Origin: Acidobacteriota bacterium | GTDB lineage: Bacteria > Acidobacteriota > Terriglobia > Terriglobales > Acidobacteriaceae | NCBI GenBank assembly: GCA_003225055.1 | Contig: QIAU01000145.1 | Coordinates: forward strand, 1 to 64,000 | DNA: 64,000 nucleotides | Reading direction: 5' to 3' | Shown: positions 26,320 through 35,566 of the stretch, in pieces | Layout of the letters: each line of letters opens with the position of its first letter | Position numbering within the stretch: position 1 is the stretch's first letter | Position numbers and translations under genes: made by a program | Notes under the pieces: generated by a model | The model's database searches: none | Seen by the model: the letters and a program-made list of their open reading frames with translations, nothing else | Told to the model about the DNA's origin: nothing

Positions 26320-26794
26320 ATGCCAAAAATCATTCCATTCTTGTGGTTTAACAATGAAGCCGAAGAGGCGATGAGGTTCTACGTCTCGATTTTTCAAGAA
26401 TGCAAAGATCATCAGCATGAACCGCTGTGGAGAGGCGGGACCTGGCCCGGCGGGAACCGTCATGTCGGGAACCTTCCAGCTTGAGGGACAAGAATTCATG
26501 GCCCTGAACGGTGGCCCGCAGTTCAAATTCACGCCTGCCATATCACTGTTCGTCAACTGCGAGACGCAGCCAGAGGTCGACGAATTGTGGGAGAAACTCT
26601 CCGCAGGCGGACAGAAAGAGAGATGCGGCTGGCTCACCGACAAGTATGGCCTGTCCTAGCAAATCATTCCTACTACTTTAGGTAAGATGTTAGCCGACAA
26701 GAACCCTGAAAAATCGAAAAGAGTGATGCAGGCAATGCTGCAAATGCAAAAGATCGACATCGACGGCCTAAAGCGGGCATCCGAGCAGAAATAG
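26320..26794 (+). pseudogene. PhnB-like VOC-family protein, two disabling mutations
   Basis: The gene starts MPKIIPFLWFNNEAEEAMRF and would continue YVSIF, NAKIISMNRCGEAGPGP, AGTVMSGTFQLEGQEFMALN and CETQPEVDELWEKLSAGG. It ends IDIDGLKRASEQK before the TAG at 26792. One extra T in the TTTTT run near 26390 shifts the frame. A TAG at about 26657 replaces the Trp codon of the conserved GLSWQIIP motif. Both lesions are needed to explain the text; neither is in a repeat-prone site apart from the T-run. Confidence 0.85.
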
Positions 26795-26807
26795 GGGTTC
26801 CAGTCGC

Positions 26808-27722
26808 ATGGCCCCGCTGAACCCAATGATCGAGTCGCTATCCTCGTTCTGGCGCTGCGGTACGCGGGCGGAGCGTGCGGGGTATCTCGTGGGCACACTG
26901 CTTATGATCAGCGGCTTTCTTCACCTCGTGATCCTGATGGCCAGTGGCGGTTCCTGGGAGGGTCCGGTATCGCTGCGCAAGCCGGCTACCTTCGGGTTCT
27001 CTTTCGGTCTAGCCCTGATCACGATCGTGTGGGTGGCATCGTTTCTGGACCTCGGCAGCAGGGTCCGGGCGATACTGCTCACGGTATTCACAGCGGCGTG
27101 CACTCTCGAGACCGCATTGGTATCGCTGCAGGCATGGCGCGGGGTGCCCTCTCACTTCAACACGGAAACCACCCTGGATGCCATGGTCGCACGAGCCCTC
27201 GCAGTAGGTGGAGTCGCGCTCGTTATTGTCATCCTTGCCTTGACCATCACCTCTTTCCGCGCGAATACGAAGGTCCCCATGAGCCTGCTGATCGCGATTC
27301 GCGCCGGCCTTGCAGCCTTGCTGGGTGCGCAAGTAATCGGCGGCCTGATGATTGCCCGAGGAATGACCTTTGTGTTCCGCGGAAATCCCCAGGCAGCTTA
27401 TGCCACAGGCGGGATGCTGAAGCCGACGCACGCCGTGACTATGCACGGCGTGCTGGTGCTTCCGGCGATGGCGTGGCTGCTGTCGTTCACCGACTGGAGC
27501 GAGAGACGCCGACTGGGTGTAGTCCTCCTAGCGATGGGCGGTTACTTGATGGTGGTCGGAATCGTTGCCGTGGCGAATGTCTCAGGCTTGAGCCTGCAGC
27601 GACTCCCGCTTGCTCTGGTTGCCCTTTTGGTCCTGGGTGCAGCATCGCTGGTGGTTGCCGGTGGAGTGGCTCTTGTCGGCGTCACCCGCGCTCCGATGGT
27701 CAACGGTATCCGTCACAGTTAG
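26808..27722 (+). CDS. Unknown polytopic membrane protein
   Basis: 304 aa with about eight hydrophobic segments, first at YLVGTLLMISGFLHLVILM. Conserved-looking loops are SWEGPVSLRKPATFGFSFGL and GGMLKPTHAVTMHGVLVLPA, with polar residues and histidine that might bind a cofactor or substrate. It is not a recognised transporter class. It starts 13 bp after the PhnB-like pseudogene. Confidence 0.75.
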   Translation: MAPLNPMIESLSSFWRCGTRAERAGYLVGTLLMISGFLHLVILMASGGSWEGPVSLRKPATFGFSFGLALITIVWVASFLDLGSRVRAILLTVFTAACTLETALVSLQAWRGVPSHFNTETTLDAMVARALAVGGVALVIVILALTITSFRANTKVPMSLLIAIRAGLAALLGAQVIGGLMIARGMTFVFRGNPQAAYATGGMLKPTHAVTMHGVLVLPAMAWLLSFTDWSERRRLGVVLLAMGGYLMVVGIVAVANVSGLSLQRLPLALVALLVLGAASLVVAGGVALVGVTRAPMVNGIRHS

Positions 27723-27812
27723 TGGTGATGCCGCCTGTGGACGGGGGGGAACCCAGCGCTTTCCCGTCCGGCCGCGAAAATGAAATTCAGTGCGGAAAGG
27801 AGCATCGTAGAA

Positions 27813-28574
27813 ATGCGCTTGAGCTTGGCACTCCCAGTTGCGCTGTTATTTTCTGTCTTCACGTTCGGACAGCAAGCGATGGAGACCGCGGATGCGGTTC
27901 GGCACCTGGACCGATGGCGCCTGTCCAGAATCCCAGTTCTGATGGACGATTTTGGTGAACTGGGGCGTTATCGTGACGCGAATGCAAGCTTGCTGGCTCT
28001 GGCCCCGGGTGAATCTCGAGTCGTATTCTTCGGCGATTCAATCACAGATGGGTGGAGATTGGCGGACTACTTCCCCGCCAAGCCTTACATCAATCGCGGC
28101 ATAGGGGGACAGACGACGCCGCAGATGCTGGTCCGATTCCGCCAGGACGTGATCGATCTCGGGCCGAAAGCCGTGGTGATTCTGGCCGGTACAAACGACG
28201 TGGCCGGCAACACCGGCCCCATGACCTTGCAAGATATCGAGGCAAACTACGCTTCCATGGCGGAACTTGCCCACGCTCACCGTATACCTGTAGTTTTTTC
28301 CTCAGTCCTGCCCGTGCATAACTACACGCCGCGATCGCAGGACTTTTTTGCTACGCGTCCAATGGAAAAGATCCGAGAACTCAATCGCTGGCTGAGAGAT
28401 TACTGCGCCGCCAACGGACACGTGTATCTCGACTACTTCAGCGCCATGTTGGACGACAAGGGACTGCTGAAAAGAGAACTCTCTGAGGACGGCCTTCATC
28501 CCAATGCCGCAGGATACAAAGTGATGGCGCCGCTGGCGGAGCAAGCGATTCAGAAAGCTCTGAGTGCGGCTTAA
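27813..28574 (+). CDS. Secreted SGNH/GDSL hydrolase
   Basis: 253 aa from ATG 27813 (AAAGGAG upstream); the frame also contains ATG 27780 with no ribosome site. A signal peptide MRLSLALPVALLFSVFTFG precedes the enzyme. Block I VVFFGDSITDGW holds the nucleophile Ser; block II NRGIGGQT; block III LAGTNDVAGN; block V DGLHPNAAGY with the catalytic Asp-His. Probably an esterase or carbohydrate deacetylase in the periplasm. It is convergent with the GH2 gene, 24 bp apart. Confidence 0.9.
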   Translation: MRLSLALPVALLFSVFTFGQQAMETADAVRHLDRWRLSRIPVLMDDFGELGRYRDANASLLALAPGESRVVFFGDSITDGWRLADYFPAKPYINRGIGGQTTPQMLVRFRQDVIDLGPKAVVILAGTNDVAGNTGPMTLQDIEANYASMAELAHAHRIPVVFSSVLPVHNYTPRSQDFFATRPMEKIRELNRWLRDYCAANGHVYLDYFSAMLDDKGLLKRELSEDGLHPNAAGYKVMAPLAEQAIQKALSAA

Positions 28575-28598
28575 AGCCGATGCACAACCGCTGCACAA

Positions 28599-30920
28599 TC
28601 AGACTCTCTCAGGCATCGCTTGTGTGATCTCAATATTTACAGCTTGCGGTCCTAACTGCGGGTGAGTGGCCGTGAGTCGTACCGTTCCGGGTTGTTCTTT
28701 TGCACGAATCCAAACGGCGCCCGTTCCGCCCACCAATGAAAAAGGGTTGTCGCCAATAATCTCAGCCGGGCCTTCGATCTCCAGCCGGATGGAATCATCA
28801 GCGAAGGGTTTAATCGCGCCGAATTCGTCGGTGACGCGCATGACAACGCGAGTAGAATCGGCGCCCTCGGCGATCAGTTGGGTGTCGTCCGGGCGGAGCA
28901 CAAATTTTTTGTCGACGCCGGCTCCCGAATAATTCCTCGCGATGACCTGCTTGCCCTGAATGTAGCCTTCAATACGCAGGTCGCCCCACTTGTGAAAGAG
29001 TTCACCCAGGTTAACGCTGAACGGTGGATAGCGAAGATGCTGAAATTCGGCGCGGTCCGGATCGACCTCCGCAACCAGCTTCTCGGCGATGTAGAACTTC
29101 AGGTGATCGCAATTGGAGCAGACAACCGCCTTGGAAAAGCCTATGGATTCGTCGCCCCGGGCCCAGTGAAATGCCGGCTCGAGCACAATTTCTTCCGCAG
29201 GATCGCATTGCGATTTGTAGAATCCGGCCGCGGGTTTAGGTTCACGGAAGATGTCGGTCACGCCGTGATAGCAGATGCGGTCGCCTGAACCGAAATTGCC
29301 ATGGGTGTTGTAGTCAAACGCGCACCATCCGATGCCGCCGGCATAGTGCGGGTTCGACGCGAGCTGGTCGTGAATGCGTGCATGGCGCAGCGTGTGCTCT
29401 CTGAGGCGCTCGACGTTGTCAATCGTTTTCGTCGGATAGGTGTGACCGACAAACTCGGTGTTGAGATATCGCGGGTGGTTAGGCGGCTTCAAGGGGAAGC
29501 CGAAGTCGTTCATGGTGAAAACGTCTTCGAGAAACTCCGATTGCTGGAAATAGCGGATGCCGCCCGTCTGGCGCGTGGGATCGAGTTGATGCGCAAGCGC
29601 ATTCGTTCGGGTGTAAAAGTCATGGTCGTCTTTGGACTCATTGATGCGCACTCCCCATAGAACGATTGCGGGATGATTCCAGTCGCGACGGATCATGCGC
29701 CGCACGTTGTCGATCGAAAGCTGCTTCCACGCCTCATCGCCAATGTGTTGCCAGCCCGGAATCTCTTCCAGTACAAGCAGGCCAAGCTCGTCGCAGGCGT
29801 CGAGGAAGTGGCGAGATTGGGGATAATGCGAAGTACGGACAATATTGCACTTGAGCTGCTGGCGAAGGATCTCCGCGTCGCGGCGCTGAACGCGGCCCGG
29901 CATGGCCTGGCCTACAAAGGGGAACGTCTGATGACGGTCGAGGCCTCGCAGTTTGATGACCTTGCCGTTCAACTCAAAGCCGTGATCGGTGAATTGTGCT
30001 TCCCGGAAACCGAAACGGCGGGAGTCTTCATCCAGTAGCTGAGTTCCGCGGAGCAGGCGGACGCGAACCGTGTAGAGGTTCCGCTGTTCGAGGCCCCACA
30101 GTTTCATGCCGTTCAAATTTTCAAAGTGCACCGTGTATGCAACCGGCTCAGTCTGCGGCCCGGAAGGAAGAACCCGTTGCGCGGCTTTAGATACGATGTG
30201 ATCGCCGTCGAGCAACTCGGCTTGAAGACTCAGCGGAGCGCGTGAAGACTCGGAGGCCTGGAGGAAGCACTCAACGTCGAGGCCGGGTTTCCCCGAGAGC
30301 ATGTCCCTGGTCTTGGCAAAGATATTTTCGATAAACGTTGCTGGAACAATGCGCAAAGATACCTCACGATAGATGCCGCCAAAGGTGAGATAGTCGATTT
30401 CATATCCGAAGGGGGGGATATCCGAGCGTTCGGTGGAGTCAACATCGACACTGAGCACGTTATCGCCATCGAGGTTCACATGGGGCGTCAGGTCGAAGGA
30501 GAACGGAGTGTACCCGCCCTTATACTCACCGAGGCGCACGCCGTTGATCCAAACAGTAGATGCCGTCATCGCGCCTTCAAAGTCCACGAAGACTCGCTGG
30601 CCGCGAGCTTCGGGCGGAAGCCTGAAACGGCGGCGATAGACGGAGACGAACTCGTATTCCTTTTCATCGAAGCCGTGCCATTTGAGCCGGACGTTGGTAT
30701 GAGGAATCACAACACGATCGAAACCGGAATCGTCAAAATCCTTCGCGTGAGCAGCTTCGGAAGAATTGCGGCTGAAACGCCAATTGCGATTCATGGGGAG
30801 GACCAGACGTCCACTCATGCTCGAACTACTCGCTTGCGAAACCCCGGATAAAGCGCTGGGTGCAACCGTAGCTCCTGCCATCAGAACACCTGCGTTGCGA
30901 AGGAAGTCGCGTCGATCCAT
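28599..30920 (-). CDS. Glycoside hydrolase family 2 (beta-galactosidase-like), Tat-exported
   Basis: 773 aa. The N-terminus MDRRDFLRNAGVLMAGATVA is a twin-arginine signal. The sugar-binding jelly roll follows (VYRRRFRLPPEARGQRVFVD, FEGAMTASTVWINGVRLGEY, GGYTPFSFDLT). The TIM barrel contains GLDRHQTFPF, RTSHYPQSRHFLDACDELGL, and VLWGVRINES with acid/base Glu. The likely nucleophile Glu is in LNTEFVGHTY. Acts on a plant- or microbe-derived beta-galactoside or related sugar outside the cytoplasm; the exact specificity is open. Confidence 0.9.
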   Translation of the reverse strand: MDRRDFLRNAGVLMAGATVAPSALSGVSQASSSSMSGRLVLPMNRNWRFSRNSSEAAHAKDFDDSGFDRVVIPHTNVRLKWHGFDEKEYEFVSVYRRRFRLPPEARGQRVFVDFEGAMTASTVWINGVRLGEYKGGYTPFSFDLTPHVNLDGDNVLSVDVDSTERSDIPPFGYEIDYLTFGGIYREVSLRIVPATFIENIFAKTRDMLSGKPGLDVECFLQASESSRAPLSLQAELLDGDHIVSKAAQRVLPSGPQTEPVAYTVHFENLNGMKLWGLEQRNLYTVRVRLLRGTQLLDEDSRRFGFREAQFTDHGFELNGKVIKLRGLDRHQTFPFVGQAMPGRVQRRDAEILRQQLKCNIVRTSHYPQSRHFLDACDELGLLVLEEIPGWQHIGDEAWKQLSIDNVRRMIRRDWNHPAIVLWGVRINESKDDHDFYTRTNALAHQLDPTRQTGGIRYFQQSEFLEDVFTMNDFGFPLKPPNHPRYLNTEFVGHTYPTKTIDNVERLREHTLRHARIHDQLASNPHYAGGIGWCAFDYNTHGNFGSGDRICYHGVTDIFREPKPAAGFYKSQCDPAEEIVLEPAFHWARGDESIGFSKAVVCSNCDHLKFYIAEKLVAEVDPDRAEFQHLRYPPFSVNLGELFHKWGDLRIEGYIQGKQVIARNYSGAGVDKKFVLRPDDTQLIAEGADSTRVVMRVTDEFGAIKPFADDSIRLEIEGPAEIIGDNPFSLVGGTGAVWIRAKEQPGTVRLTATHPQLGPQAVNIEITQAMPERV

Positions 30921-31398
30921 AAGTTCTCCACCGTTGTTTCCTTGAGGATGCTAATTATTTGCTGGCTAGGCTGTCCAGTAACTCAGCCAAACAATGTGAG
31001 TACCCTCAAAGATCGTTACCGCGTTGTGGGGCCCGAACTATTCACCATGGCTGTTCCAACGCACACTTCCGATAATTCTTTCGCGATAGGCCTTCTGCAG
31101 GATATAAAAAGCCTGCTTCTTCTCGCCGACTCTTTTCTGTCCCTTGCGGCACCGGTCGGTCCGACGCGTGTCCACGCGTGTCTGCAAAATCACTTCTTGT
31201 GCTCGACAAAAGTGTCTTCAATGCCCTCACACCTCTCGTTACGCCACCTCCAGGGCACGCCTAGCGCTCGGGCGCAGACTTATGGCTGACATAAACGCTC
31301 CCATCAGGTGAGCGCTCTGGTTCGAGCGGAGCGGATATGGTGGCTGAATCCAGCGGTCATGCTTCATCATCGAAAAGAATAACCAATGGAGTTTGGTA
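30921..31398. other. Intergenic region between divergent genes
   Basis: Holds the promoters of the GH2 gene (minus) and the DUF5519 gene (plus). No gene with support. The minus strand around 31080-31130 reads protein-like in one frame (KQAFYILQKAYRERIIGS), without start or stop context; it may be a relic. Confidence 0.45.
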
Positions 31399-31839
31399 AT
31401 GGACGACTGGAAGAAACTCGAGCACGAACTATCGGCCTGGCCAAGTATCTCAACTCATGCGCACCGCTTTGGCGGACGAGAATTCCGCTTTGGAAGCGCA
31501 GAGGTCGGACACATTCACCGCGGAGGGATCGTTGACATTCCGTTCCCCCGCTCAGTTCATGACATTCTGCTCGCTGACGGTCTTGCTGAGGAGCACCGTT
31601 GGGTCCCCAACTCAGGTTGGATCACTTTCCACATTCGCAGGGAAGAAGATTTGAAACATGCGCTTTGGCTCATGCGGGTGTCGTACTTGCGCTATGCCCT
31701 CAAGGCGGCGAGCGATCCCCATGCATTACTACGACAGGAAAGCGAAGAACTGCGGTTGAGCCCTCAGCTCAAGTCTCTCCTCGAAAATTTCATACCTTCA
31801 AAAGCAAAGCAGATTCCGAGGGAGCCGCTCCCCGCGTAA
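31399..31839 (+). CDS. Luciferase-like DUF5519 protein
   Basis: 147 aa from ATG 31399. The core reads HRFGGREFRFGSAEVGHIHR, GGIVDIPFPRSVHDILLADG, and WVPNSGWITFHIRREEDLKH, the fingerprint of DUF5519 (named luciferase-family in databases by weak similarity). No cofactor site is evident. Function unknown. Confidence 0.78.
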   Translation: MDDWKKLEHELSAWPSISTHAHRFGGREFRFGSAEVGHIHRGGIVDIPFPRSVHDILLADGLAEEHRWVPNSGWITFHIRREEDLKHALWLMRVSYLRYALKAASDPHALLRQESEELRLSPQLKSLLENFIPSKAKQIPREPLPA

Positions 31840-31970
31840 TCTCGGCAGATGCTCAATGTGGCTGTTAGCGTTGCGCTGGAGTGCTCCTACGACTAAAATT
31901 TGCGGGGTGGCAGCCGGGAACTTAGAAACGAGGCTGCACCATTCCTTGCATTAAGATTGGAGCCGAACTC

Positions 31971-32144
31971 ATGTCAGCACCGTCGCGACGGCCCGAGATC
32001 CGTCGCCGTCGTACCCGCAAAGAAAAGATCGCCAAGCTCCGCAAGCGCCTTGCTAAGGCTACATCGGATTCAGAGCGGACGACCCTCACAGAGAAACTCA
32101 ATCTGCTCGCACTGCGGTCTCCGGGTCACCCGCTGCTGAAGTAA
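31971..32144 (+). CDS. Tiny basic protein (RPEIRRRR type)
   Basis: 57 aa, ATG 31971 to TAA. The start MSAPSRRPEIRRRRTRKEKI is followed by AKLRKRLAKATSDSERTTLT. It is strongly basic and probably helical. I recall a DUF6800-like group with this opening in Acidobacteriota and Verrucomicrobiota. Could bind nucleic acid; unproven. The reading frame and conserved opening support it. Confidence 0.7.
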   Translation: MSAPSRRPEIRRRRTRKEKIAKLRKRLAKATSDSERTTLTEKLNLLALRSPGHPLLK

Positions 32145-32156
32145 CGGGCCAGTTGG

Positions 32157-33350
32157 TTAGGAGTTGGCTGCTTTCTGAGGAAGTTCGATCCGTTCTCGGG
32201 GTCGCGGCGTTACGGAAGCTTTTCCGGCAACTTCTTCGTATACCTGCAGAACGCGCCGGGCTGAGCTCTCCCAAGAGAAGCGCTTCGATTGCTCATAACT
32301 GCGAGCCTTCATCTTCTCGCGCAGAGATTGGTCAATCAGTACACGGTGTAAGGCCCGCATGATCTCGAACACGTTCTCGGGGTTGACCATCACCGCCGCG
32401 TTTCCCACTACCTCCGGCAAGGAGGACGCATTCGAGGTGACAACCGGTGTCCCGTGTGCCATCGCCTCTAGCGGCGGCAGCCCGAAGCCCTCGTACAGGG
32501 AGGGAAATACGAAAACCTTGGCCGTGTCGTAGAAAATTTGCAGGACCTCGATAGGAACAAATCCTAAGAATCTCACGTCATTCTGCACGCCGCTTTTGAT
32601 GACGGTGCGCCGCAGGTCCGGGTGTTTCGAGAGTTCGTCGCCGATAATGATCAGTTTGAGGTCAGGAAATTTGTCGTCCTTTTCCAGTTCGGTTTTCAGA
32701 GCCGAGAAGGCTTCGATGATGCGCACCAGATTTTTGTGTGGGCTGATGCGCCCGGCATATAGCAAGAAAGGATAAGTTACCTGATAACGCTGCGCGATCA
32801 TTTCGTGATCCGCAGGCGTAGCGTGGCCGTGCAGGAAGCGCTCATCGATCGCGTTGTAAACCACTTCCATTCGTCCCGGCGGAATCCCGAACAGCTTCTC
32901 AAGTTCACTCTCGGTGAATTGCGACACCGCGAAGATCCGCGACGCGCCTAGCAAGACCCGCCGCGTCAGGTGAAAGTGCAGGGAACGACGCATGCCCGAG
33001 TGGTCGCGCGTCCTGGCCATATGTTCGAGCACGTCGTGAACCGTCATCACGTAAGGGCAGGGCAGCGCTCGAGGCAGCCAGAACAGGTGAGGTACGTGGA
33101 CCAGATCGCACCCCAGGCGCCGCAGGATCACGCGAAATTCGAAATAGCCGCGTGGCGAGGTGTCGGGTGCGGTAAAGGGAACAGTGTGAAAACTGGCAGC
33201 GAGTGGCCCGATTTCCCGGGCTTTCTCAGGCGATCCGATCAGGTAGTACTTGTTCTCGCGATCCAGGCGGCTGAGGGCGCGAACAATGTTCCGAATGTAA
33301 GTTCCGACACCGAAGTCCGTAATCCGCCGCATATCAATCGCGACTTTCAC
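32157..33350 (-). CDS. Glycosyltransferase family 4 (GT-B), retaining
   Basis: 397 aa beginning with GTG at 33350 (MKVAIDMRRITDFGVGTYIR). GT-B fold. The N-terminal domain contains HVPHLFWLPRALPCPYVMTV, then HDVLEHMARTRDH; the C-terminal domain has YAGRISPHKNLVRIIEAF and the EX7E region FPSLYEGFGLPPLEAMAHGT. It transfers a sugar from a nucleotide donor in envelope polysaccharide or glycolipid synthesis. No polysaccharide cluster adjoins it. The two-residue extension after the last helix is ordinary. Confidence 0.9.
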   Translation of the reverse strand: MKVAIDMRRITDFGVGTYIRNIVRALSRLDRENKYYLIGSPEKAREIGPLAASFHTVPFTAPDTSPRGYFEFRVILRRLGCDLVHVPHLFWLPRALPCPYVMTVHDVLEHMARTRDHSGMRRSLHFHLTRRVLLGASRIFAVSQFTESELEKLFGIPPGRMEVVYNAIDERFLHGHATPADHEMIAQRYQVTYPFLLYAGRISPHKNLVRIIEAFSALKTELEKDDKFPDLKLIIIGDELSKHPDLRRTVIKSGVQNDVRFLGFVPIEVLQIFYDTAKVFVFPSLYEGFGLPPLEAMAHGTPVVTSNASSLPEVVGNAAVMVNPENVFEIMRALHRVLIDQSLREKMKARSYEQSKRFSWESSARRVLQVYEEVAGKASVTPRPRERIELPQKAANS

Positions 33351-33456
33351 GCCAGAGATTTAACCACAAGCGACGGCGGGGTTCATAGGACTTTGCTTGC
33401 GGTCCAGGGGCTATTCCGAGGAGGGCACGCAGCCGAGTGGCAAGCCTGCTGAAACC

Positions 33457-33491
33457 CAGATTCCTCGCGTCTGAAGCCGCTCGGAATGACA
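33457..33491 (+). repeat. Short interspersed repeat, family A, copy 4
   Basis: Reads CAGATTCCTCGCGTCTGAAG and then CCGCTCGGAATGACA. It lies between the glyA stop and the GT4 start. Confidence 0.7.
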
Positions 33492-33512
33492 TGATAAATT
33501 CTGATACCCGCC

Positions 33513-34805
33513 TTAGGCGCGCACTTCGGCCTGGGCCTTGGCTCTCCGCTCCGGATAAAGCGGGAATGCTTCAGCCATATCCAGCACCTGTTTCCGGACC
33601 CGCTCCAGCACGCTGGCATCGGTACGGTTGTGCAGGACTTCGGAGATCCACTGCCCGATCTGCCGCATTTCGCGTTCTTTCATGCCACGGGTCGTGAGGG
33701 CGGGTGTGCCGATGCGGATTCCGCTGGGCTTCAGCGGAGGGTTGGTATCGAACGGAATGGCATTTTTGTTGACCGTAATGCCCGCCTGTCCCAGGGCTTT
33801 TTCCGCCTCGCTGCCCAGCATGCCTTGGGAGAAAACATCCACCAGCATCAGGTGAGTGTCGGTTCCTCCGGAAATGATGCGGTAACCTTCCGCCGCCAGA
33901 GTCTCGGCCAAGACTTTGGCGTTGCTGACGATCTGCCGCGCGTAATCGCGGAAAGAAGGCTGCATCGCCTCATGGAAGCACACTGCCTTGGCGGCAATGA
34001 TATGAACCAGCGGGCCGCCCTGGGTACCCGGGAAAACCGTTTTGTCCACCGCAGCCGCATATTCAGTCTTGCAGAGAATCAGGCCGGCCCGCGGTCCACG
34101 CAGGGTCTTGTGGGTCGTCGAGGTCACAATTTGCGCATGCGGCACCGGCGAGGGATGCAGTCCGCCGGCGACCAGACCCGCGAAGTGTGCCATATCCACC
34201 AAGTACAGCGCGCCAACTTTGTCGGCGATTTGCCGCATGCGGGCGAAATCAATGATTCTCGGGTAGGCGCTGCCGCCGCCGATGATTAGCTTGGGGCGCT
34301 CTTTCTCGGCCAACTTTTTCAGATCGTCATAGTCGACGGTTTCGGTTTCCTTGGTCACCCCATAGGGCACGATCTTGTAGGTCTTACCGGAGAAATTCAG
34401 ATGGTGCCCATGAGTGAGGTGTCCGCCGTGGGCGAGGTTCAGACCGAGGATGGTGTCGCCAGGCTGCAGTACGGCGGCGTAGGCCGCCATGTTGGCCTGG
34501 GAACCGGCATGGGGTTGCACGTTGGCATGATCGGCGCCGAACAGCTTCTTGGCTCTCTCGCGGGCCAGGTCTTCGACCACATCCGTGAATTCACAGCCGC
34601 CGTAGTAGCGCTTGCCGGGATAGCCCTCCGCGTATTTGTTGGTGAATACAGAACCCATGGCCTCGAGCACCGCTTCGCTCACGAAGTTTTCCGAGGCGAT
34701 CAGTTCCAGGCCTTCGTGCTGGCGGCGAACTTCGTTGTCAATCGCCATCGCGACTTGCGGATCGACCTCATACAACGGGCGGGACATATCATTATGATTT
34801 TTCAT
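33513..34805 (-). CDS. glyA: Serine hydroxymethyltransferase
   Basis: About 430 aa from ATG 34805. It interconverts serine and glycine while loading one-carbon units on tetrahydrofolate (PLP-dependent, cytoplasmic). Motifs: [40 protein letters not shown], and the PLP lysine in [14 protein letters not shown]. An extra 12 codons to 34841 lack support. FolD lies 9 kb away on the other strand and works in the same folate cycle. Family-A repeat copy 5 lies upstream. Confidence 0.97.
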   Translation of the reverse strand: MKNHNDMSRPLYEVDPQVAMAIDNEVRRQHEGLELIASENFVSEAVLEAMGSVFTNKYAEGYPGKRYYGGCEFTDVVEDLARERAKKLFGADHANVQPHAGSQANMAAYAAVLQPGDTILGLNLAHGGHLTHGHHLNFSGKTYKIVPYGVTKETETVDYDDLKKLAEKERPKLIIGGGSAYPRIIDFARMRQIADKVGALYLVDMAHFAGLVAGGLHPSPVPHAQIVTSTTHKTLRGPRAGLILCKTEYAAAVDKTVFPGTQGGPLVHIIAAKAVCFHEAMQPSFRDYARQIVSNAKVLAETLAAEGYRIISGGTDTHLMLVDVFSQGMLGSEAEKALGQAGITVNKNAIPFDTNPPLKPSGIRIGTPALTTRGMKEREMRQIGQWISEVLHNRTDASVLERVRKQVLDMAEAFPLYPERRAKAQAEVRA

Positions 34806-34841
34806 GGCACCCACTCTTAATTGGTTAAGAATTCTCGACAA

Positions 34842-35095
34842 TTACGGACTCGAGACGGGGTCGTCCCTGACGGGACTCGTAGATTGTTTTTGTTCGACCC
34901 GGCTCCGCCGTGCCGGGCTTTCCCCTTCCGCTAGGCGGCTGAGACCGATCTTGGTTCCCCACCCAAGACCAGCGAAAAGCTCAACTCTGATTCCTCCGCG
35001 GCTGAAGCCGCCTCGGAACGAAGCCGCTGAGCGGCACCTCTGAAGCCAGGCCCTTGCGAAGAAGGATTTATGAAACCTCTTCCACGGATGAATCT
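34842..35095. other. Spacer between rpiB and glyA with family-A repeat
   Basis: Holds repeat copy 5 at 34988-35021 with a perfect CGGCT-GA-AGCCG hairpin. Could host the glyA promoter; no motif is certain. Confidence 0.5.
34988..35021 (+). repeat. Short interspersed repeat, family A, copy 5
   Basis: Starts TGATTCCTCCGCGG and ends CCTCGGAACGA. The centre CGGCTGAAGCCG (34999-35010) is self-complementary with a 2-nt loop. Confidence 0.7.
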
Positions 35096-35557
35096 CTAAC
35101 ACCTTGCGACGCGAGAATCTTCCTTTTCGAGGGCTGCGATCTTTTCGACGCGGCGCTCGTGGTGGCCGCCCGCGAAGGAACTGCTGAGCCAGCGATCCAC
35201 AATCTTGAGCGCCCGAGATTCCTCCAGGAGCCGCGCTCCGAGAGTCAGCACATTGGCGTCGTTGTGCTCCCGGCTCAGCCGGGCCTCGACCTCGGTGGTC
35301 ACGTGAGCAGCGCGAATGCCCGGCACCTTGTTGGCGGCAATCGACATGCCAATCCCGCTTCCACAGACAAGAATGCCCCAGTCCGCTTTCCGCGCCGCAA
35401 CTTCTTCGGCAACGACACGGGCGTAGTCGGGATAATCCACCGAGTGGCTGGAGTTGGTCCCGCGATCGTCCACGAGGATTCCTTTGTCCAGAAGGTGCTG
35501 CCTGATTTTTTCTTTCAGCTCGAAACCCGCGTGGTCGGCGCCCAGGGCGATCTTCAT
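35096..35557 (-). CDS. rpiB: Ribose-5-phosphate isomerase B
   Basis: 153 aa. Isomerises ribose-5-phosphate and ribulose-5-phosphate in the non-oxidative pentose phosphate pathway. Signature blocks: MKIALGADHAGFELKEKI, VDYPDYARVVAEEVA, the catalytic Cys in GILVCGSGIGMSIAANKV, and HNDANVLTLGARL. Lies 9 bp after the alpha/beta hydrolase gene, so probably cotranscribed. Confidence 0.96.
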   Translation of the reverse strand: MKIALGADHAGFELKEKIRQHLLDKGILVDDRGTNSSHSVDYPDYARVVAEEVAARKADWGILVCGSGIGMSIAANKVPGIRAAHVTTEVEARLSREHNDANVLTLGARLLEESRALKIVDRWLSSSFAGGHHERRVEKIAALEKEDSRVARC

Positions 35558-35566
35558 GAGGCCATT

